Shown here: positions 8,539 through 16,177 of the stretch, piece by piece | How positions within the stretch are numbered: position 1 is the stretch's first letter | How the letters are laid out: each line of letters begins with the position of its first letter | Assembly (NCBI RefSeq): GCF_014647675.1 | Contig: NZ_BMPQ01000022.1 | Span: forward strand, 62,001 to 126,000 | Source: Streptomyces flaveus | GTDB lineage: Bacteria; Actinomycetota; Actinomycetes; Streptomycetales; Streptomycetaceae | Direction: 5' to 3' | DNA: 64,000 nucleotides | Program-made: the position numbers and the translations under genes | Notes under the pieces: generated by a model | Databases searched by the model: none | What the model was told of the DNA's origin: nothing | Seen by the model: the letters and a program-made list of their open reading frames with translations, nothing else

Positions 8539-9530
8539 TCAGATGGTGGTTGTGACCTGGGGTTTCGTGGATTCCATGTAGTGATTGGCCTCGTACTCGA
8601 CGGGCGGAACGTGGCCTATCTCACCGTGGAGTCTGCGGTGGTTGTACCAGTCGACCCACTCGGCGGTGGCCAACTCGACCTGGGAGAGCGACTTCCAGGG
8701 CCGCTGCGGTTTGATCAACTCGGTTTTGTACAGGCCGATCATCGATTCCATCAGGGCGTTGTCGTACGCGTCTCCGACTGATCCAATACTCGCCGCGATG
8801 CCGTCCGCGTCGAGGTGTTCGGCGAGCCTGAACGAGGTGTACTGCTCAGGTTCAAGGAGTCGTCGCAACACTTCCGCTTTGTGCTGATAGTAGGTGACTG
8901 TCGAGAGTCTCGGCGGGCGCCCTCCAGCCAAGGGTCTTGCGGTCGCGCTGCCACAGGGCCATCTCCAGTGCATCCAGGACGAGTTGGGTCTCCTTCGAGG
9001 TGGAGGCGGACCAGCCGACGATGCGCCGAGAGAAGGTGTCCACGACGAAGGCGACGTAGACGACCCCGCTCCAGGCGGCGACATGCGTGAAGTCGGCAAC
9101 CCAGCAGCGGTTCGGGGCACTGGCGACGAAGTCACGGTCGAGAAGGTCCGGGGCTCGCTCGGCGGCCGGATCCGGAAGCGTGGTGATCACCTTCTTGCCG
9201 CGGACGGCGCCGGTGATGCCGAGTTCGCGCATGAGGCGCTCGACGGTGCAGCGGGCCACGGCATGCCCCTGCCGGTTCAGCTCGCGCCAGATCTTCCGGG
9301 CCCCGTAGACACGGTAGTTGGACGTGTAGACCTCCTGGATCCGCTCTTTGAGTCCCTCATCGCGCACGGAACGGGCGGAGGGAGTTTCGAGGCGTTTCTT
9401 GTGGGCGTAGTACGTGGAAGGGGCGATCTTGCAGTCGTGCCCGGTGAGGGTTCTGCAGATCGGCTCGACGCCGCCGAAGCGGTCCCGGTGCTCGTCGATG
9501 AACGCTACGAGCGTGTGTGTGGCCGGTCGA
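8539..9530 (-). pseudogene. IS3 OrfB transposase (DDE integrase core), disrupted
   Basis: The frame starts by -1 frameshift from OrfA near 9530 and reads LVAFIDEHRDRFGGVEPIC, then an HTH_21-type segment around YRVYGARKIWRELNRQG. The integrase core follows with the first catalytic Asp in VADFTHVAAWSG. At about 8930-8850 the frame shifts after MALWQRDR. The region that should contain HSDxGSQYTS with the second catalytic Asp is replaced by unrelated codons. The downstream frame then resumes with YTSFRLAEHLDADGIAAS and the catalytic Glu in NALMES, ending at 8539. Loss of the second Asp plus the frame break means no active transposase. Confidence 0.8.
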
Positions 9531-9831
9531 GCTCGGCCGCGAAGAAACTTGCCGCGGCCTTCAGGATCTCGTTGGCCCGCTTGAGTTCGGTGTTCTCTTT
9601 CTTCAACGCCCTGAGCTGGGCGGACTCCTCCGTCGTCGTCCCCGGACGCGTCCCCGCGTCAATCTCGTGCTGCTTCACCCAGTTCCGCAGCGTCTCGCGA
9701 GAGCCGATGTCGAGCTTCTCTGCCACCGCCTGCAAGGCGGCCGTCTCGGTCGGATAGTCGTCGCGCACCTCGGCGACCATGCGCACCGCACGACGGCGGA
9801 GCTCAAGCGGGTAACGGGAAGGTCGTGCCAT
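9505..9831 (-). CDS. IS3-family OrfA transposase (HTH protein)
   Basis: A 108-residue protein starting MARPSRYPLELRRRAVRMV. It has a helix-turn-helix (residues about 10-60, ETLRNWVKQHEID) and a C-terminal leucine-zipper-like coiled coil (AQLRALKKENTELKRANEIL) that mediates multimerisation. It ends at the overlap with OrfB. It appears intact and could still be translated, but on its own would act only as a terminal-repeat binding protein. The family is clear from the pairing with OrfB and the terminal repeats. Confidence 0.9.
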   Translation of the reverse strand: MARPSRYPLELRRRAVRMVAEVRDDYPTETAALQAVAEKLDIGSRETLRNWVKQHEIDAGTRPGTTTEESAQLRALKKENTELKRANEILKAAASFFAAELDRPHTRS

Positions 9832-9856
9832 GACTCGATCCTTTCATGAAATCGAG

Positions 9857-9881
9857 TCTCCATTCGATCCGGGGCGGTTCA
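9857..9881. repeat. IS3 right terminal inverted repeat
   Basis: Complement of the left end, finishing CCGGGGCGGTTCA at 9881. On the minus strand its first three bases, TGA, supply the stop codon of the truncated DUF2637 gene. Confidence 0.8.
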
Positions 9882-10316
9882 CCCTCTGATGGCCTGCAGC
9901 AGGCAGGGACCGACTTCGGCCCAGCCGATCAGGAGCAGGGGACCCACCGCGTCGAATGCCGCCCGCCCGTACGCGCCGACCACCAGCGGCTCGGTGACGT
10001 TGAGGGCGAGGGTCAGGAAGCTGGTCAGGAGCAGCAGTCTGCGGGCGGGACGTAGTACCGCCGCGGGGGCTCCGCACAGGGCGAGGTAGCGGATCGCCAA
10101 GAGCAGCGCGAGAACCGACAAGTCCACTGCGGGCGCGACGAGTGGCGCCACCCAGCCGGACACTCCCAGCCGCAGGGCCAACGTCCACACATTGCCGAAG
10201 CCGAAGAAGAAGGCCAGGCCAACCACCACCCCTGCGATCATGGTCACCGCGCGGAAGACCATTTGCTGCTCACGCACGGCCTCCCACCGCGCAGGCATGA
10301 CATCGAGCTCAGACAT
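9879..10316 (-). pseudogene. DUF2637 membrane protein, truncated by the IS element
   Basis: ATG 10316-10314 overlaps the recombinase stop codon, so translation is likely coupled. The 145 residues left begin MSELDVMPARWEAVREQQ and contain four hydrophobic segments (around VVVGLAFFFGFGNVW, APAVDLSVLALLLAI, LLLLTSFLTLALNV and VGPLLLIGWAEVGP). This is the DUF2637 / SpdB-like family common on Streptomyces plasmids and integrative elements. The reading frame meets the IS right end and stops at TGA within its first three bases. Full members usually continue for about 100 more residues with a DNA-binding-like tail, and that part is missing here. Confidence 0.7.
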
Positions 10317-11268
10317 GATCGCCGACCCCGATCCGCTGGTGGGTTTCCTGGGCGCGCTCGGCAGCGGCACTGGCTCCGTAGCGGCGGGGCATCTCCTCCG
10401 ACGTCCAACCGAGCAACAGCATCAAATCGCCGGTGTCACCGCCGGCACACTTCCACTCATGCGCGAAGGTGTGCCGCCACCGGTGCGCGTGCAGCTTGAC
10501 CAGCCCGGCAGCAAGCCCCCGCCGCTCGAGCATGATCTTGATGCCGTTGGGCGCCAGCCCTCGTACACCTCGCTCGGCCAGCCACAGATCCGGCAGATGA
10601 GCCGCCTTGTGCTTGGCCCGGGCCCGCAGGTAGCGGCTGACCGCCCGCGCGGTCCTCGGCCCGAAACGCACACGCCGGTCCCTGCTGCCCTTGCCGTGGA
10701 AGTGCACCGATTCGGTGGTCAGGTCGATGTCGTCGAGCATGAGGTTGCCGACCTCGGACAGTCGCGCCCCCGTGTTGCAGTACAGGCGGATGATCGCCTC
10801 ATCCCGCAGCTGGACAAAGTCTCTTCCCTTGCAGGTTCCGAGGATCTTCGTGGTCTCGTCGTCACGGATGACCGGGACCAGCTTCTGCGGCAGCTTCGGC
10901 TGCCGGACCCGCTCCATCGGCGACCGGTCGATCTCCCCCTCGTCGAGCAGCAGCCACTTGAAGAACTGCTGTAGCCCCTTGTGCTTGTTCAGCGCCGTCG
11001 AAGCCGACCGCGTTTCGATCATCCACGCCTGGAACGCTTCGACATGCGCCCGGCTGACCTCGACCGGATCCTCAGCCGCCGCGTCGGCGTCCGGGTCCGG
11101 TGAGTACTCCCCCAGGTACCGCGCCAGCTGCGCGGCCGCCAGCAGATAGTTGTAGCGGGTGGTCTCCGGGTAGTTCCCCGACCGCAACGCGCGGTCCCAG
11201 TCCCGCAGGAACCCCGACCAGGTCTTCGACAGACCCTCAGTGATCTTGTTCAGGTCCAAGAGCGGCAT
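10309..11268 (-). CDS. Tyrosine recombinase / integrase
   Basis: Three in-frame ATGs exist; I prefer 11268 because it follows GGAGG, giving 319 residues. An N-terminal SAM-like core-binding domain (about 1-130) precedes the catalytic domain. Catalytic residues are visible: Arg in GARLSEVGN, Lys in GKGSRDRR, His-x-x-Arg in HAHRWRH, Trp in place of the second His in LLLGWTSEEM, and the nucleophilic Tyr in RRYGAS. Trp at that site is common in streptomycete element recombinases. The gene lies just downstream of tRNA-Pro on the same strand, and its stop codon overlaps the DUF2637 start. It probably belonged to an integrated plasmid-like element whose other end I cannot see. Confidence 0.88.
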   Translation of the reverse strand: MPLLDLNKITEGLSKTWSGFLRDWDRALRSGNYPETTRYNYLLAAAQLARYLGEYSPDPDADAAAEDPVEVSRAHVEAFQAWMIETRSASTALNKHKGLQQFFKWLLLDEGEIDRSPMERVRQPKLPQKLVPVIRDDETTKILGTCKGRDFVQLRDEAIIRLYCNTGARLSEVGNLMLDDIDLTTESVHFHGKGSRDRRVRFGPRTARAVSRYLRARAKHKAAHLPDLWLAERGVRGLAPNGIKIMLERRGLAAGLVKLHAHRWRHTFAHEWKCAGGDTGDLMLLLGWTSEEMPRRYGASAAAERAQETHQRIGVGDHV

Positions 11269-11340
11269 CTTCGCCGGCCTCCGAGTAAAGGTGCCGATGA
11301 GCGGCATGCTCAACCTCGAAGCCCGAATGCGACCCATACG

Positions 11341-11377
11341 AAAAGGGCCCCCACAGGCTCTCGCCTGCGAAGACCCT
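11341..11377 (-). terminator. Rho-independent-like terminator after tRNA-Pro
   Basis: Read on the minus strand, the stem CAGGC-GAGA-GCCTG is nested in outer arms AAGGG and CCCTT and followed by TTTT. It starts 9 bases after the tRNA 3' end and separates the tRNA from the recombinase gene. Confidence 0.7.
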
Positions 11378-11385
11378 TCGCACCG

Positions 11386-11459
<74 letters not shown>

Positions 11460-11558
11460 ATGCGACCGTCGCGGTGAACCGCGTGATCGCGCGAAGAGCA
11501 CTTTACCTCACGCTGCGGTGTGCTCCGAAGAGGGCGTGGGGCGGGGGACAATCGGCGT

Positions 11559-12071
11559 ATGGGTAGTACTTCTGACGACGGGCGGGACCGGGACGCCGAG
11601 GGACGGGCTCGCAGCGCTCGGCCGCGGGACGGGCTCGGGCGGCCGCTTCCGTACGGGGCCGACGGGGTGGAGCGGCAGCCCGAAGGGGTCGTACGCACAC
11701 CTGAGGAGACCGTCGACGAGGCGCAGACGCTGTTGGAGGCGGGGAAGCCGTTCCATGCGCACGAGGTCTTCGAGGACGCCTGGAAGTCGGGGCCGGAGGA
11801 GGAACGGGCCCTGTGGCGCGGACTGGCCCAGCTCGCGGTGGGGCTCACGCATGCGGCTCGCGGGAATCTCACGGGCGGGGCGCGGCTGTTGCGGCGGGGG
11901 GCCGGGGCGGTCGAGGAGTGGGGGGCGGAGGCCGGGTCGGCGCGGCCGTACGGGATGGATCTTCCGGAACTCGTCGCCTGGGCACGGGAGTTGGCCGGGG
12001 TCGTGGAGCGGGACGAGGTTGCGGTGGACGCGGAGGCGTGGGCTCCTCGGCTGCGTGGGAGCAAGGCGTAG
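11559..12071 (+). CDS. DUF309 domain protein
   Basis: A 170-residue protein with a variable charged N-terminus (about 55 residues) and a DUF309 core marked by the metal-binding-like HAHEVFEDAWK near residue 70 and a helical repeat after it. DUF309 proteins are small all-helical proteins of unknown function; the HxxxE...W pattern is their signature. The start at ATG 11559 is chosen over an upstream in-frame codon because it gives a sensible N-terminus, though the ribosome site is weak (GGGGGA). It lies 80 bp before cobF on the same strand. Confidence 0.8.
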   Translation: MGSTSDDGRDRDAEGRARSARPRDGLGRPLPYGADGVERQPEGVVRTPEETVDEAQTLLEAGKPFHAHEVFEDAWKSGPEEERALWRGLAQLAVGLTHAARGNLTGGARLLRRGAGAVEEWGAEAGSARPYGMDLPELVAWARELAGVVERDEVAVDAEAWAPRLRGSKA

Positions 12072-12151
12072 GGCGTGAGGTTGAGGGTCTGCCGACTGTT
12101 GTGATCAGGTGCGGTGATCCGAATGTCAGTGGCGTGGGGCAGACTCGGGGT

Positions 12152-12922
12152 GTGCGAAAGATTCATGTCATCGGCATTGGGGCGGGCGACCCCGACCAGT
12201 TGACCCTTCAGGCGGTCAGGGCGCTGAGGAGCACGGACGTGTTCTTCATCCTGGACAAGGGCGAGGTGAAGTCGGACCTCGTCCAACTGCGCCGTGACAT
12301 TCTCGACGCGCACATACCGGGCGGGACGTACCGGCTGGTGGAGGCCCGCGATCCGGAGCGGGACCGGGCCGCCGGTGGTGCGGGCTACTCCCCCGCTGTC
12401 GGGGACTGGCGCAGGGCCCGCGCCGACATCTACGAGCGGTTGATCGCCGAGGAGTTGGGCGAGGAGGAGAGCGGGGCGTTCCTGGTGTGGGGTGATCCCG
12501 CGTTGTACGACAGCACGCTCGGGATCCTGGAGGAGATTCTCGAGCGGGGCGCGGTGACCTTCGACTACGACGTCGTGCCCGGCATCAGCAGCGTCTCCGC
12601 CCTTGTCGCCCGCCATCGCACGGGCCTCAACCGTGTCGCCGGACCGGTGCAGATCACGACGGGCCGACGCCTTGCCGAAGGTTTCCCCGAGGGCGTCGAC
12701 GACGTCGTCGTCATGCTCGACGCCCACCAGGCCTTCCAGCGGTATGCCGACCAGGACATCGACATCTACTGGGGTGCCTACATAGGCACCCCGGACGAGA
12801 TCCTCGCTTCGGGCCCGCTCGCGGACACGGCACCTCGCATCGCGGAACTCCGGGCAGAGGCTCGCGAGCGCAAGGGCTGGATCATGGACACGTACTTGCT
12901 GCGCAGGCGGCCGCGGGGGTAG
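12152..12922 (+). CDS. cobF: Precorrin-6A synthase (deacetylating)
   Basis: Translation most likely starts at GTG 12152 (VRKIHVIGIGAGDPDQLT); the longer open frame upstream overlaps the DUF309 gene. The 256-residue product has the tetrapyrrole methylase glycine loop GIGAGDP, a central LVWGDPALYDS and VPGISSVSALVARH, and the CobF-specific C-terminus around DIYWGAYIGTPDE. CobF transfers the C1 methyl group of precorrin-5 from SAM with loss of the acetyl group, in the aerobic cobalamin pathway. The cobK/cbiJ-type reductase gene faces it 190 bp away, encoding the next enzyme. Confidence 0.93.
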   Translation: MRKIHVIGIGAGDPDQLTLQAVRALRSTDVFFILDKGEVKSDLVQLRRDILDAHIPGGTYRLVEARDPERDRAAGGAGYSPAVGDWRRARADIYERLIAEELGEEESGAFLVWGDPALYDSTLGILEEILERGAVTFDYDVVPGISSVSALVARHRTGLNRVAGPVQITTGRRLAEGFPEGVDDVVVMLDAHQAFQRYADQDIDIYWGAYIGTPDEILASGPLADTAPRIAELRAEARERKGWIMDTYLLRRRPRG

Positions 12923-12930
12923 GGCGGGGC

Positions 12931-12960
12931 CGTTGCACCAAGCTCCGCCACGTGGCCCGC
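12931..12960 (-). repeat. tRNA-Pro 5'-half-like relic
   Basis: On the minus strand the 17 bases at 12953-12937 (ACGTGGCGGAGCTTGGT) match the 5' part of tRNA-Pro at 11455-11439 with one mismatch. The anticodon and T arms are absent because cobF coding sequence follows, so this is a fragment, not a tRNA gene. Confidence 0.5.
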
Positions 12961-12961
12961 A

Positions 12962-13081
12962 TCCCGCGGGGACAAGCGCGCTCCGCGGGAAAGGCGGTTC
13001 GTAGCTGCGGGTGCGTCGTGGCTGGTCGCGCGGTTCCCCGCGCCCCCAAAGGGCCGCGATGCTGCCCCGCAATGGGGCAGC
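12962..13081. terminator. Cluster of three hairpins between convergent cobF and cobK
   Basis: Three perfect inverted repeats occur in 120 bp: arms TCCCGCGG/CCGCGGGA at 12962-12990, GCGCGG/CCGCGC with loop TTCC at 13028-13043, and GCTGCCCC/GGGGCAGC at 13061-13081. The middle part (GTCGTGGCTGGTCGCGC and CCCCGCGCCCC) resembles an intergenic repeat I recognise from many Streptomyces genomes. Likely bidirectional terminators. Confidence 0.55.
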
Positions 13082-13112
13082 GCCTGCGAGAGGATCTCGC
13101 CCCCGCCCTCGA

Positions 13113-13889
13113 TCAGGGCCCCGTCCCCGAAAGGCCGCCATCCAGCCAAGCCAGCGCCTCGGCGACGTCGGCCACCGACACCACTCCCTCCGGCAGCGGA
13201 GGGCGGCGTACCACCACGACCGGGACGGCGAGGGCGCGGGCGGCCGTCAGTTTGGCTGACGTCGAGGCGCCGCCGCTGTCCTTCGTCACCAGGACGTCGA
13301 TGGCGTGCTCGTGCAGGAGGGCCGTCTCGTCCTCCAGCGTGAACGGGCCGCGGGCCAGCAGAACTTCCGTATGGGGCGGCAGCGGCGGCTCGGGGGGCTC
13401 CACCGAGCGTACGAGGAAGTGGAGTTCGGAGAGCTGGGCAAAGGCTGTCAGGCCCAGTCGGCCCGTCGTCAGGAAGACGCGGCGGCCCAGCGACGGGAGC
13501 AGCTCGGCGGCTTCGGCGAGTGAGGTCGTCGAGTGCCAGCGGTCGCCGGGCCCTGCCTGCCAGCCGGGGCGGCGCAGGACCACGGCCGGGACGCCCACGG
13601 CCGTCGCGGCCCGCACCGCGTTCGTCGTGATGCCCGAGGCGAAGGGATGCGTGGCGTCGACGAGTGCGTCCACTCGCTCCGTATGCAGCCACCGGGCGAG
13701 CCCTTCCGCCCCGCCGAATCCCCCGACGCGTACGTCCCCTTCGAGCGCCCCGGGCCGGGACACCCGGCCCGCGAGCGAGGTGGTCACGCGCACGCCGGGC
13801 CGGGCGGCGAGGGCCGCGGCGAGTTCGCGAGCCTCGGCCGTGCCGCCCAGGACCAGGACATGGGCATGGACATGGGCGTGCGGGGACAT
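13113..13889 (-). CDS. cobK: Precorrin-6A reductase (CobK/CbiJ family)
   Basis: A 258-residue product from ATG 13889, beginning with a His-rich MSPHAHVHAHVLVLGGTAEA. The GGTAEARELA nucleotide-binding start, VDATHPFASGIT around residue 90, and LVTKDSGG near the C-terminus are characteristic of the CobK/CbiJ reductase family. It reduces precorrin-6A to dihydro-precorrin-6 with NADPH in corrin ring synthesis. It faces cobF, whose product makes its substrate. The ribosome site is poor and an in-frame start 30 bp upstream is possible. Confidence 0.9.
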   Translation of the reverse strand: MSPHAHVHAHVLVLGGTAEARELAAALAARPGVRVTTSLAGRVSRPGALEGDVRVGGFGGAEGLARWLHTERVDALVDATHPFASGITTNAVRAATAVGVPAVVLRRPGWQAGPGDRWHSTTSLAEAAELLPSLGRRVFLTTGRLGLTAFAQLSELHFLVRSVEPPEPPLPPHTEVLLARGPFTLEDETALLHEHAIDVLVTKDSGGASTSAKLTAARALAVPVVVVRRPPLPEGVVSVADVAEALAWLDGGLSGTGP

Positions 13890-13973
13890 GGCGTCGAGCG
13901 TACGGGCCACACGAATCAACCGCGCGTACGGGCCGCAGGAATCAACGCCTCAGGGAGAGGCAAAGCGCCCGGC

Positions 13974-14747
13974 TCAGCGGAGCAGAAGCTGTGCCCCGCC
14001 CACCACCGTCGCCGCGATCACCAACCGCTCGAAGAGCCGCTGGTTGATGCGGTCCACGGCGAGCTTGCCGATCACGGCACCCGGGACGACGAAGGCGGCG
14101 AGGGCGGCGTCCAGCAGCAGTGAGCGTCCGTCGATCAGGCCGAGACCCACGCTGAAGGGCACCTTGGACACGTTGACGATCAGGAAGAAGAAGGCCGAGG
14201 TCCCCAGGAAGCCGAGCTTGCGGAAGCCCGCGGAGAGGAGATACATCGACATCACCGGACCGCCCGCATTGGCGACCATCGTCGTGAAGCCGCCGAGCAC
14301 ACCGTACGAACGCGCCTTGATCCGGCCCGCTCGCGAGGTCACCTCCTCCGGCTCCTCCTCCGCCGTGGCCTTCCGGCGGCGCCACACCGTGACCCCGGCC
14401 ATCAGCAGCAGAATCGCGCCGATCGACATCCGTACGATCTGGTCGTCCGCCCACATCAGGAACACCGTGCCGACGACCACGCCGCCCGCCACCGCCGGGA
14501 AGAGCCGCCACAGGGTGGGCCAGTGGGCGTGCCTGCGATAGGTGAGCACGGCGAGTATGTCCCCGACGATGAGTATGGGCAGCAGGACGCCGGTCGAGGC
14601 GCGGGCGGGCAGGACGGCGGCGAAGATCGCGAGGCTGACCGTGTTGGCTCCGCTCACGGCGGTCTTCGAGAAGCCGACGAGCATGGCCGCGGCGGCGAGT
14701 GCGGCGAACTCCCAGACGGAGATGTGCCAGAGCGTCATCGTGTTCAT
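13974..14747 (-). CDS. TauE/SafE (TSUP) family permease
   Basis: A 257-residue integral membrane protein (start ATG 14747; another ATG lies three codons later). It contains about eight hydrophobic segments in two repeats, each opening with a TSUP-type glycine motif: AAAMLVGFSKTAVSGANTV near residue 25 and YGVLGGFTTMVANAGGPV near residue 155. The family exports or imports sulfite, sulfonates or other small organic anions; the substrate cannot be told from sequence. It stands alone, 84 bp upstream of cobK in the same direction. Confidence 0.88.
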   Translation of the reverse strand: MNTMTLWHISVWEFAALAAAAMLVGFSKTAVSGANTVSLAIFAAVLPARASTGVLLPILIVGDILAVLTYRRHAHWPTLWRLFPAVAGGVVVGTVFLMWADDQIVRMSIGAILLLMAGVTVWRRRKATAEEEPEEVTSRAGRIKARSYGVLGGFTTMVANAGGPVMSMYLLSAGFRKLGFLGTSAFFFLIVNVSKVPFSVGLGLIDGRSLLLDAALAAFVVPGAVIGKLAVDRINQRLFERLVIAATVVGGAQLLLR

Positions 14748-14925
14748 GCGGGAACCGATGCTATGCGCAGCCATCTCACCATGTCAGGACCGTCTCGCCA
14801 GTTGGCCCCTTGCCCGTACGGGACCCAACGCGAGAGAACGCCGCTGGTATCGCACTGTGGACCGCCGCCCCGCTGCCTGGGAAGATCCTCCGGAACCTTC
14901 GCCGACGTCGATGGAGGAGCGAGTC

Positions 14926-15735
14926 ATGGCCGACTCCCGCGAGCACACCCTCACCGGCACCAGGGGCGGCATCACCGCACGCGAGTGGCCACGGGAACGG
15001 CCGCGGTACGTCGCGCTCCTGGTCCATGGCTACGGAGAGCACATCGGCCGGTACGAGTACGTGGCGGACGTACTGAACGGGCATGGCGCCGCGGTCTTCG
15101 GGCCCGACCACATGGGGCACGGGAAGTCGGCGGGCGAGCAGGTGCTGATCGAGGACTTCGAGGACGTGGTGACCGACGTCCACGCGGTGGAGCGGCTGGC
15201 CCGCGCCGAGCATCCCGGGGTGCCCATCGTGCTGATCGGCCACTCCATGGGCGGGTTGATCGCGGCGCGGTACGCACAGCGGTACGGCGACGCTCTGGCC
15301 GCGCTGGTGCTGTCCGGGCCGGTGATCGGTGACTGGAACGTTGCCCGGCAGCTGCTGGCGCACGACCCGATCCCCGAGGTCCCCATCGACCCGGCGACGC
15401 TCTCGCGCGACCCGTCGGTGGGCGAGGCGTACGCGGCGGATCCCCTCGTCTGGCACGGCCCGTTCAAGCGCCCGACGCTGGAGGCGTTCGTCCGCACGCT
15501 GGAGACCGTCTCCAAGAGCGGCGGCGTAGACCCACTCCCGCTGCTGTGGCTGCACGGCGACGACGACCGGATCGTGCCGCTGCCCGCCAGCCGCGCGGGC
15601 GTCGAGGAACTGCGCGGAGCCGACTGGACCGAGCGCGTCTACCCGGGCGCACAGCACGAGGTGTTCAACGAGACGGACAAGGCCGCGGTCCTCGCGGACG
15701 TGACCGGCTTCGTGGACCGCGTACTCGGGAACTGA
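14926..15735 (+). CDS. Alpha/beta hydrolase, monoacylglycerol-lipase type
   Basis: ATG 14926 (MADSREHTLTGTRG) follows GGAGG; the open frame extends upstream antisense to the permease gene and is not used. The 269-residue protein has the oxyanion region LLVHGYGEHIGRY, GPDHMGHGKS typical of monoglyceride lipases, the nucleophile elbow GHSMGG near residue 110, Asp in LHGDDDRIVP and His in GAQHEVFNE. It probably cleaves monoacylglycerols or lysophospholipids. No signal peptide is seen. It is followed by a patch of degenerate repeats. Confidence 0.9.
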   Translation: MADSREHTLTGTRGGITAREWPRERPRYVALLVHGYGEHIGRYEYVADVLNGHGAAVFGPDHMGHGKSAGEQVLIEDFEDVVTDVHAVERLARAEHPGVPIVLIGHSMGGLIAARYAQRYGDALAALVLSGPVIGDWNVARQLLAHDPIPEVPIDPATLSRDPSVGEAYAADPLVWHGPFKRPTLEAFVRTLETVSKSGGVDPLPLLWLHGDDDRIVPLPASRAGVEELRGADWTERVYPGAQHEVFNETDKAAVLADVTGFVDRVLGN

Positions 15736-15825
15736 GCAGATCCCGTGCCCGGGAACTGACCGGACCGCGTACTCGGGAAACGGGGAACCGACCGGACCGC
15801 ATGCCCTGGAACGGGGACTGAAAGG
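15712..15825. repeat. Degenerate short tandem repeats after the hydrolase gene
   Basis: Copies of a unit of form GACCGCGTACTCGGGAAC recur four to five times with changes, starting inside the last hydrolase codons and running to about 30 bp before the WhiB-like start. No gene or hairpin explains them. Confidence 0.55.
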
Positions 15826-15865
15826 CACGTGTTTCCGCTGATCCGCCCTGGGCACTCGCGCCCGC

Positions 15866-16177
15866 ATGGAGTGGTTACGCAGAGCGGCCTGCGCGGATGA
15901 GGATCCGGAACTGTTCTTCCCCGTGGGCACGACCGGCCCGGCCCTGCAGGACGTCGCGGCCGCCAAGCGTGTCTGTGATCGCTGCCCGGTGTCCTACCAG
16001 TGCCTGACCTGGGCGCTCGAAACCGGACAGACTTCGGGCGTGTGGGGCGGAACCTGCGAGGAGGAACGCGCGGCGCTGCTTCGTCTTGTCCGACGTCAGA
16101 CCAGTCAGACCATAAGTCCCGAAACCACGAGCCCCGAAGCCACAAGCCGCGAAACCACGAGGAGAGGCGCGTCATGA
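15866..16177 (+). CDS. WhiB-family iron-sulfur regulator
   Basis: A 103-residue protein starting MEWLRRAACADEDPELFFP. The four cluster-binding cysteines are C9, C37, C40 and C46 (in RVCDRCP and SYQC), followed by the turn GVWGGT. WhiB-like proteins bind a [4Fe-4S] cluster sensitive to oxygen and NO and usually work with a sigma factor. The C-terminal tail after residue 80 is an imperfect Thr/Glu repeat (ETTSPEATSRETTRR) encoded by short DNA repeats. Its stop codon overlaps the Dps start as ATGA, so the two are translationally coupled. Which Wbl subclass it belongs to I cannot say. Confidence 0.92.
   Translation: MEWLRRAACADEDPELFFPVGTTGPALQDVAAAKRVCDRCPVSYQCLTWALETGQTSGVWGGTCEEERAALLRLVRRQTSQTISPETTSPEATSRETTRRGAS

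Larger units (their letters stand above)
8512..9881 (-). mobile_element. IS3-family insertion sequence, defective
   Basis: The element is 1370 bp between 25-bp imperfect inverted repeats. Both ends begin TGAACCGCCCCGG, then diverge for six bases and agree again at TGGAGA. It encodes OrfA and an out-of-phase OrfB on the minus strand, the usual IS3 layout with programmed -1 frameshifting. OrfB is broken internally, so the copy should be unable to transpose by itself. No target-site duplication is evident: the bases outside the left end (gcc) and right end (ccc) do not match. The right end truncates a DUF2637 gene. Confidence 0.85.

Noticed and set aside
6443..8581. 712-codon plus-strand open frame
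   Set aside because: It is another frame of oleate hydratase; the translation has no domain while the overlapping frame is a textbook oleate hydratase.
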